Positions 58,709 through 64,000 of a stretch of DNA of 64,000 nt are shown here, piece by piece. Source of the DNA: Paracoccus methylovorus (GTDB taxonomy: Bacteria; Pseudomonadota; Alphaproteobacteria; Rhodobacterales; Rhodobacteraceae); assembly GCF_016919705.1 (NCBI RefSeq), contig NZ_CP070371.1:649501-713500 (forward strand). The letters are read 5' to 3'. Position numbers and translations under genes: made by a program. How positions within the stretch are numbered: position 1 is the stretch's first letter; every line of letters starts with the position of its first letter. The notes under the pieces are model-generated. The model was not told where the DNA came from and searched no databases. It saw only the letters and a list, made by a program, of their open reading frames with translations.

Positions 58709-59262
58709 GGGGCGACCCGGTTGACGGCCTCGACAGCCCAGCCGGCAGCCGAACGACTAAGGATGGTCAGCGACAGCGGGGCCACGGAAAAGGACAGTGC
58801 CGCTGGGCCGACCGCCAAGGCGAGTGCGGCGCGCACCGTGCCGGCATGGGCAACGACGACCACCGTGCCGCGTGCCGCCATCAGCAGGGGTTGCACCCGC
58901 GCCGCCATGTCCAGAAAGCTCTCGCCCCCCGGTGGGCGCTTGCGCGCCAGTTCCTCAGGCGGCAGTGGGCCGAGGTCGGGGATGGGGGTGCCGGGTTCTT
59001 CCCAAGCTCCGAAGTCCTGCTCCCACAGCATGGGATGCCATTCGGGGCTCAAGCCCAGTGCCGTGCAGGTCTGACGGCAGCGGCGGGCGGGGCTGGACCA
59101 ACAGGTCTGCGCCCCCAGCAATGCGGCCCGCGCCCAGTCGAAAGCAGCAAGGTTGCTGCAGTCCGCCGCCACATCCCGCCGTCCAGCCAGTCCCGGTTGG
59201 GCCAGCGGTGCATGGCGCAAAATCAGCAGCCGTGCGGTTGTTGTTTCGGGGGTGACAGACAT
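58705..59262 (-). CDS. Histidine phosphatase family protein (CobC-like)
   Basis: A 185-residue protein of the phosphoglycerate mutase-like superfamily: LILRHAP (the H acts as nucleophile), then WEQDFGAWEE, GGESFLDM and VVAHAGTVRAAL. Its coupling to cobD suggests the alpha-ribazole phosphatase step (CobC) of cobalamin synthesis. The RHAP signature replaces the usual RHG. Upstream 59263-59400 carries no cobalamin riboswitch that I could find. Confidence 0.82.
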   Translation of the reverse strand: MSVTPETTTARLLILRHAPLAQPGLAGRRDVAADCSNLAAFDWARAALLGAQTCWSSPARRCRQTCTALGLSPEWHPMLWEQDFGAWEEPGTPIPDLGPLPPEELARKRPPGGESFLDMAARVQPLLMAARGTVVVVAHAGTVRAALALAVGPAALSFSVAPLSLTILSRSAAGWAVEAVNRVAP

Positions 59263-59428
59263 CGGCCATCCTTGCGGTTCCGCGGCATGGATGGCGGCGG
59301 CCCGCGGCCTTGTCAACGAATCCCGGCGCTTGTCCTGACAACCCGTGCGGCGCAGGATCGACGATAGGGGATATACCGCCAGAATATGCTTGACGCAGGC
59401 CGGGTCCCAGCGACATAAAGCAGTTAAA

Positions 59429-59442
59429 TGAACAATCGTTCA
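59429..59442 (+). promoter_or_regulatory. TetR-type operator-like palindrome upstream of ivd
   Basis: TGAAC-AATC-GTTCA, centred 27 bp upstream of the ivd ATG, between GAGGAG and the upstream region. The form resembles operators of TetR-family acyl-CoA-responsive repressors. No repressor gene is present in the window. Confidence 0.5.
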
Positions 59443-59462
59443 ATAAGTGGAGGAGAGGGCCG

Positions 59463-60623
59463 ATGTTCAGTGCGGGAATGCAGTTCGATCTGGGCGAAGA
59501 CGTGAACGCGCTGCGCGAAACCGTCCATCGCTGGGCGCAGGAGCGGGTGAAGCCCATCGCGGGCGAGGTGGATCGCAAGAACGAATTCCCCAACGAGCTT
59601 TGGCGCGAGATGGGTGATCTGGGCCTTCTGGGCATCACCGTATCCGAGGAATACGGCGGCAGCGGCATGGGCTATCTGGCGCATGTCATTGCGACCGAGG
59701 AAATCGCCCGCGCCTCGGCCTCGGTCAGCCTGTCCTATGGCGCGCATTCGAATCTTTGCGTGAACCAGATCAAGCTGAACGGCACGGATGAACAGCGGCG
59801 GAAATACCTGCCGGACCTGTGCTCGGGCAAGGCTGTGGGTGCATTGGCCATGTCCGAAGAGGGGGCCGGCAGCGATGTCGTCGGCATGAAGCTGCGCGCC
59901 GAAAAGCGCAATGACCGCTATGTGCTGAACGGCAACAAATACTGGATCACCAACGCTCCCGATGCGCATACACTGGTCGTCTATGCCAAGACCGACCCCG
60001 AGGCGGGCAGCCGCGGCATCACCGCCTTCATCGTCGAGCGCGGCATGCAGGGCTTTTCGACCAGCCCGCATTTCGACAAGCTTGGCATGCGCGGCTCGAA
60101 CACCGGTGAGCTGATCTTCGAGAATTGCGAGGTGCCTTTCGACAATGTGCTTGGCGAAGAGGGCAAGGGCGTGCGGGTGCTCATGTCGGGGCTCGACTAT
60201 GAACGGCTGGTGCTGTCGGGCATCGGCACCGGCATCATGGCCGCCTGCCTCGACGAGGTGATGCCCTATGTCAAGGAACGCAGGCAGTTCGGTCAGCCCA
60301 TCGGGTCCTTCCAGTTGATGCAAGGCAAGATCGCCGACATGTATGTCGCACTGAACACGGCGCGGGCCTATGTCTATGAGGTGGCGCGCACCTGCGACGC
60401 CGGCAAGGTTACCCGGCAGGACGCGGCGGGCGCTGTGCTTTATGCCAGCGAACAGGCCATGGTGCAGGCGCATCAGGCGGTGCAGGCCCTGGGCGGGGCC
60501 GGGTTCCTGAACGATTCCGTGGTCAGCCGGCTGTTCCGCGACGCCAAGCTGATGGAGATCGGTGCCGGCACCAGTGAAATCCGCCGCATGCTGATCGGCC
60601 GCCAGTTGATGGAACTGGCCTGA
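59463..60623 (+). CDS. ivd: Isovaleryl-CoA dehydrogenase
   Basis: A 386-residue FAD enzyme of leucine breakdown, isovaleryl-CoA to 3-methylcrotonyl-CoA. The catalytic Glu is within [11 protein letters not shown], the position specific to isovaleryl-CoA dehydrogenase. [14 protein letters not shown] and [10 protein letters not shown] are family motifs. GGAGGAGAG stands before the ATG. Its product is the substrate of the MccA-MccB carboxylase encoded downstream after ompW. Confidence 0.95.
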   Translation: MFSAGMQFDLGEDVNALRETVHRWAQERVKPIAGEVDRKNEFPNELWREMGDLGLLGITVSEEYGGSGMGYLAHVIATEEIARASASVSLSYGAHSNLCVNQIKLNGTDEQRRKYLPDLCSGKAVGALAMSEEGAGSDVVGMKLRAEKRNDRYVLNGNKYWITNAPDAHTLVVYAKTDPEAGSRGITAFIVERGMQGFSTSPHFDKLGMRGSNTGELIFENCEVPFDNVLGEEGKGVRVLMSGLDYERLVLSGIGTGIMAACLDEVMPYVKERRQFGQPIGSFQLMQGKIADMYVALNTARAYVYEVARTCDAGKVTRQDAAGAVLYASEQAMVQAHQAVQALGGAGFLNDSVVSRLFRDAKLMEIGAGTSEIRRMLIGRQLMELA

Positions 60624-60746
60624 TGCGCGCGCAGGGGTACGTCCTGCCGATCGATGCATCCACCTTGGCAGGTCGCGCCTGGGGCGTTGAACCCGTCGCG
60701 ATCAGGCAGCGTGACGTCGCTGCTCAGACCCATCCACAAGCAAGTA

Positions 60747-60773
60747 GGGGGCGCATTTGTCAACCGCGCCCCC
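60747..60773. terminator. terminator between ivd and ompW
   Basis: GGGGGCGC / GCGCCCCC, perfect 8-bp stem, loop of 11, between convergent stops at 60623 and 60788. Followed by GTTTGG on plus. Confidence 0.8.
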
Positions 60774-60787
60774 GTTTGGAAGAGAAA

Positions 60788-61399
60788 TCAGAACTTCATC
60801 ACATAGCTGATGCCAGCCACGACCGGATCGATATCAACCGAACCGATATTTGCACCGTTCAACTCGACATCGGAACCGATATCGATCCAACGCAGATCGG
60901 CACGCAGGGCTGCACGATCACTGATCCAGTAATCGGTGCCCAGATGGGCGGCCAGCCCCCAGCTGTTCTTGACGCGCAGATCATTGCCGGCCAGCGCACC
61001 CTTGGCCTCGCTGTCCCAAAAACCGGTAAAGTTCACGCCGACACCGACAAAGGGCTTCCACGCCGGATGGATGTCAAAGTGGTATTGCAGCGAAATGACG
61101 GGCGGCAGGTGCTTGACCGTCCCGATCTCGGCACCGTTCGATCGGATCGAGTGTTTGAAGGGCAGCGCACCAAGCACCTCGATTCCCAGATTGTCGCGCA
61201 CAAAATACTCGACCGTTATCGAGGGCCGGGTGCTGTCGCCGATGCTGACCGGCACCGTGCCCCCGGCCAAAGATCCGTTGTCCGATTTGGGATTAACATG
61301 CGCCAACCCCAAGCCCAGCGTCCAGTCGCCCTGCGATTGCGCAACGGCGGGCGATGCAAGCGCGGCCAGTACCGCAACCAATGCAAGCTCGTGTTTCAT
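60788..61399 (-). CDS. ompW: OmpW family outer membrane protein
   Basis: A 203-residue small beta-barrel with a signal peptide (cleavage near AVA-QSQ). It ends in a C-terminal aromatic (MKF), as outer-membrane proteins do. VNPKSDNGS, PSITVEYF, PPVISLQYHF and PFVGVGVNFT fit OmpW. In enterics ompW is FNR- and stress-regulated and forms a hydrophobic channel. ATG 61399 has AAAGGA upstream. It is divergent from mccB, and a possible FNR-type box lies between. Confidence 0.92.
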   Translation of the reverse strand: MKHELALVAVLAALASPAVAQSQGDWTLGLGLAHVNPKSDNGSLAGGTVPVSIGDSTRPSITVEYFVRDNLGIEVLGALPFKHSIRSNGAEIGTVKHLPPVISLQYHFDIHPAWKPFVGVGVNFTGFWDSEAKGALAGNDLRVKNSWGLAAHLGTDYWISDRAALRADLRWIDIGSDVELNGANIGSVDIDPVVAGISYVMKF

Positions 61400-61457
61400 G
61401 GCGATCCTTTCAAGTTTTTGCATCTCAACCCATCGCGTTATTTCGCGTTCTCTGACG

Positions 61458-61471
61458 TTGATCTGGGTCAA
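61458..61471 (-). promoter_or_regulatory. FNR-type box between ompW and mccB
   Basis: TTGATCTGGGTCAA, one mismatch to consensus and the same half-sites as the ubiT/ubiD box. It is centred 65.5 bp upstream of ompW. A TAGAC-type -10 is not seen at the class II distance, so the effect could be activation from another position or repression. Confidence 0.6.
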
Positions 61472-61539
61472 CAACTCATGAACTTCGCCCGGTCGCGACA
61501 TGCTGTCGCAGCAAGGCCGTGGTCAGAAAGGATGATAGG

Positions 61540-63144
61540 ATGAAGCTTGGCACATCGGTTCTGCCGTCTTCGGAAATCTTCCGTGCCAATCGCACGGCGC
61601 ATCTGGCCATGCTGGATACGGTCCGCAAGGCGGCGCTTGCTGCGGCGGCGGGTGGTGGCGCGAAGGCGGTTGAACGCCACGTCGCCCGCGGCAAGATGCC
61701 GCCGCGCGAAAGGGTGGCGAACCTGCTCGACCCCGGCTCGCCCTTTCTGGAAATCGGCGCGACGGCGGCGCATGGCATGTATGACGATGCCGCCCCCTGC
61801 GCGGGCGTGATCGCCGGCATTGGCCGCGTGCACGGACAGGACGTGATGGTCGTGGCCAATGACGCCACGGTCAAGGGCGGCACATATTATCCGATGACGG
61901 TCAAGAAGCACCTGCGCGCGCAAGAGATCGCGGCCGAATGCCATCTGCCCTGCGTCTATCTGGTCGATTCCGGCGGCGCGAACCTGCCCAATCAGGACGA
62001 GGTCTTTCCCGACCGCGACCATTTCGGCCGCATCTTCTATAATCAGGCGCAGATGTCCGCCCGGGGCATCGCGCAGATCGCCGTGGTCATGGGCTCTTGC
62101 ACGGCCGGCGGCGCCTATGTTCCGGCCATGTCGGACGTGACCATCATTGTTCGCAATCAGGGCACGATTTTCCTGGCCGGCCCGCCGCTCGTCAAAGCCG
62201 CCACCGGCGAGGTAGTCACGGCCGAGGACCTGGGCGGCGGTGACGTGCATACCCGGCTTTCGGGCGTGGCCGACTACCTGGCCGAGGACGACGCCCATGC
62301 GCTGGCGCTGGCCCGCCGCGCCATCGCCAACCTCAATCGCCATCAGCCAACCACCGTGCAGTGGCAAGCGCCCGAGGCTCCGGCCTACGATCCCGAAGAC
62401 ATCCTCGGCCTCGTGCCGGCTGATCTCAAGATCCCCTATGACATCCGCGAGGTCATCGCCCGGGTGGTGGACGGCTCGCGTTTCGACGAGTTCAAGGTCC
62501 GTTTCGGCGAGACGCTGGTCACCGGGTTCGCCCATGTCGAAGGTTGCCCGGTCGGCATCGTCGCCAACAATGGCGTGATCTTTTCAGAAGCCGCGCAAAA
62601 GGGCGCGCATTTTATCGAGCTGTGTTCGATGCGGAATATCCCGCTGGTATTCCTGCAAAACGTCACCGGCTTCATGGTCGGGCGCAAATACGAAAACGAA
62701 GGCATCGCCCGCCATGGCGCCAAGATGGTAACAGCAGTGGCGACGACCAATGTGCCCAAAATTACCATGCTGGTCGGCGGCAGTTTCGGTGCCGGCAATT
62801 ACGGCATGGCGGGCCGGGCCTATTCGCCGCGCTTCCTCTGGACCTGGCCCAATTCGCGCATCAGCGTGATGGGCGGCGAGCAGGCGGCGGGCGTGCTGGC
62901 CACCGTACGCCGCGACGGTATCGAACGGCAGGGCGGCTCCTGGTCCCCCGAGGAAGAGGCCGAATTCAAGCGCCCCACCATCGAGATGTTCGAGCGTCAA
63001 TCGCATCCGCTCTATGCCTCGGCCCGGCTCTGGGACGATGGGGTCATCGACCCCCGAAAGACCCGCGACATTCTGGCCCTCAGCCTGCGCGCCAGCCTGA
63101 ATGCTCCGGTCGAGCCGACACGCTTTGGCATCTTCCGGATGTGA
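61540..63144 (+). CDS. mccB: Methylcrotonyl-CoA carboxylase beta subunit
   Basis: A 534-residue carboxyltransferase subunit that transfers CO2 from biotin to 3-methylcrotonyl-Co[59 protein letters not shown] and [16 protein letters not shown] are typical of MccB. The ATG at 61540 has AGGA just upstream. It pairs with mccA, which begins 204 bases downstream. Confidence 0.95.
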   Translation: MKLGTSVLPSSEIFRANRTAHLAMLDTVRKAALAAAAGGGAKAVERHVARGKMPPRERVANLLDPGSPFLEIGATAAHGMYDDAAPCAGVIAGIGRVHGQDVMVVANDATVKGGTYYPMTVKKHLRAQEIAAECHLPCVYLVDSGGANLPNQDEVFPDRDHFGRIFYNQAQMSARGIAQIAVVMGSCTAGGAYVPAMSDVTIIVRNQGTIFLAGPPLVKAATGEVVTAEDLGGGDVHTRLSGVADYLAEDDAHALALARRAIANLNRHQPTTVQWQAPEAPAYDPEDILGLVPADLKIPYDIREVIARVVDGSRFDEFKVRFGETLVTGFAHVEGCPVGIVANNGVIFSEAAQKGAHFIELCSMRNIPLVFLQNVTGFMVGRKYENEGIARHGAKMVTAVATTNVPKITMLVGGSFGAGNYGMAGRAYSPRFLWTWPNSRISVMGGEQAAGVLATVRRDGIERQGGSWSPEEEAEFKRPTIEMFERQSHPLYASARLWDDGVIDPRKTRDILALSLRASLNAPVEPTRFGIFRM

Positions 63145-63269
63145 TGCCCATGCGCTTCAGCCTTTCCATCGCTATCGCGCTTGCCGCCGACTTTCATCCG
63201 GTCATTGTTGTCTTTGACAGACGGGGGCATGACGCGCCCCGAGCGTCCTTGTCCCGGACCTGCCCATGA
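63144..63269 (+). CDS. possible small protein between mccB and mccA
   Basis: ATG at 63144 overlaps the mccB stop by one base (TGATG) and opens a 41-codon frame to 63269 with a hydrophobic start (RFSLSIAIALAADF). It has no known family. The coupling is suggestive but the frame may be chance. Confidence 0.25.
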   Translation: MPMRFSLSIAIALAADFHPVIVVFDRRGHDAPRASLSRTCP

Positions 63270-63300
63270 TGTCTTCCGTGTCCCAATATCCCACGGGGGT

Positions 63301-63321
63301 CCGGGGGAGTGAAACCCCCGG
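63301..63321. repeat. CCGGGGG / CCCCCGG hairpin repeat
   Basis: 7-bp perfect stem with loop AGTGAAA in the mccB-mccA gap, of the same style as 48664-48680. It may be an mRNA processing or pausing element. Confidence 0.6.
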
Positions 63322-63348
63322 CCCGACCGCCGCCACAGGAGCCGTCGC

Positions 63349-64000
63349 ATGTTTCAGAAGATCCTGATCGCCAATCGCGGCGAGATCGCCTGCCGGGTCA
63401 TCGACACTGCCCGCAAACTCGGGGTGCGTACGGTCGCAGTCTATTCCGACGCAGACCGGGCCGCACGCCATGTCGCCTTGGCCGATGAGGCTGTCCATAT
63501 CGGCGGTCCGGCGCCGCGCGACAGCTATTTGCGCGGCGATACCATCATCGCGGCTGCGCTGGAAACCGGCGCGCAGGCCATCCATCCGGGCTATGGCTTC
63601 CTGTCGGAAAACCCGGATTTCGTCGATGCCGTAACGGCGGCGGGCCTGATCTTCATCGGCCCTTCGGCGCAGGCGATTCGCAAGATGGGTCTCAAGGATG
63701 CGGCCAAGGCACTGATGGCCAAGGCCGGCGTGCCGGTCGTTCCCGGCTATCACGGCACCGATCAGGACGCGGCACATCTGGCGGCCGAAGCCCACAACAT
63801 CGGCTATCCGGTGCTGATCAAGGCCGTGGCAGGCGGCGGCGGCAAGGGCATGCGACTGGTTGAGCGCGCCGAGGAATTCCCCGCCGCGCTGCAATCCGCG
63901 CAAGGCGAGGCCGCCACCGCCTTTGGCAATCCATCGGTGCTGATCGAGAAATATATCCAGCGACCCCGTCATATCGAGGTGCAGGTCTTCGGCGACGGCA
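63349..64000 (+). CDS. mccA: Methylcrotonyl-CoA carboxylase alpha (biotin) subunit, cut by the window end
   Basis: The first 217 residues of a biotin carboxylase: FQKILIANRGEIACRV, HPGYGFLSENPDF, and the glycine-rich ATP loop KAVAGGGGKGMRLV. The BCCP end with the biotin Lys is outside the window. With MccB it makes 3-methylglutaconyl-CoA. AGGAG precedes ATG 63349. The context fits leucine catabolism and excludes acetyl-CoA carboxylase. Confidence 0.92.
   Translation, partial: MFQKILIANRGEIACRVIDTARKLGVRTVAVYSDADRAARHVALADEAVHIGGPAPRDSYLRGDTIIAAALETGAQAIHPGYGFLSENPDFVDAVTAAGLIFIGPSAQAIRKMGLKDAAKALMAKAGVPVVPGYHGTDQDAAHLAAEAHNIGYPVLIKAVAGGGGKGMRLVERAEEFPAALQSAQGEAATAFGNPSVLIEKYIQRPRHIEVQVFGDG

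Noticed and set aside
59263..59462. cobalamin riboswitch upstream of the cobC-like/cobD operon
   Set aside because: No B12-box-like sequence or expected stems found on the minus strand.

Overview
The window comes from a high-GC alphaproteobacterial denitrifier, most likely Paracoccus (Rhodobacterales). The main evidence is the gene set nosCRZDFYLX, including the Paracoccus-type nosC, lying beside a pseudoazurin gene. Operons with 1-4 bp start/stop overlaps, FNR-type boxes (TTGAT-N4-GTCAA or ATCAA) and a cobalamin/haem gene set fit this. No transposase, integrase, CRISPR array or rRNA was seen. One tRNA, Val(CAC), is present.

Positions 1-17500 form an anaerobic respiration block. A DUF2478 gene is followed by two divergent operons around a single FNR-type box at 4337-4350. 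Leftward is ubiT-ubiU-ubiV-nnrS (oxygen-independent ubiquinone synthesis plus an NO-tolerance membrane protein). Rightward is ubiD-ubiX-ric (decarboxylation to ubiquinone, prenyl-FMN cofactor supply, di-iron repair of centres). Then come a small DUF6522-like gene, pseudoazurin with its own box, and nosCRZDFYLX behind a perfect FNR box. Together this region makes quinone without O2, supplies electrons and reduces N2O.

Positions 17700-26300 deal with acetate and storage polymer: acs, DUF485-actP acetate uptake, a lone receiver-domain protein, phosphotransacetylase and acetate kinase, then a convergent class I PHA synthase. Positions 26700-30500 are haem use (hmuSTUV, leftward). Positions 30959-35105 are the glycerol-3-phosphate ABC importer ugpBAEC, followed by a lipoprotein cell-wall hydrolase.

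Positions 35900-54700 are mostly housekeeping: BOF protein, tRNA-Val, HU-like protein, Lon, CsbD-like protein, an orphan glycosyltransferase-like protein, ileS, a flavin monooxygenase, group III truncated haemoglobin, glyoxalase-fold protein, TRIC-type channel, RNase HI, GST, ispH, apt, flavin reductase, acetyltransferase, an Ivy lysozyme inhibitor, EcsC and a RecD-like helicase. A 23-bp-arm inverted repeat lies at 54727-54790.

Positions 54853-64000 hold an EamA transporter, hemE, hemC, cbiB/cobD, a cobC-like phosphatase, and the leucine/isovalerate catabolic genes ivd, mccB and mccA (cut by the window end), with ompW inserted between ivd and mccB. The clearest new idea is that the two ubiquinone operons share one class II FNR site and each ends in an NO-defence gene. 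A second is that box and -10 geometry predicts leaderless ubiT and nosC mRNAs.
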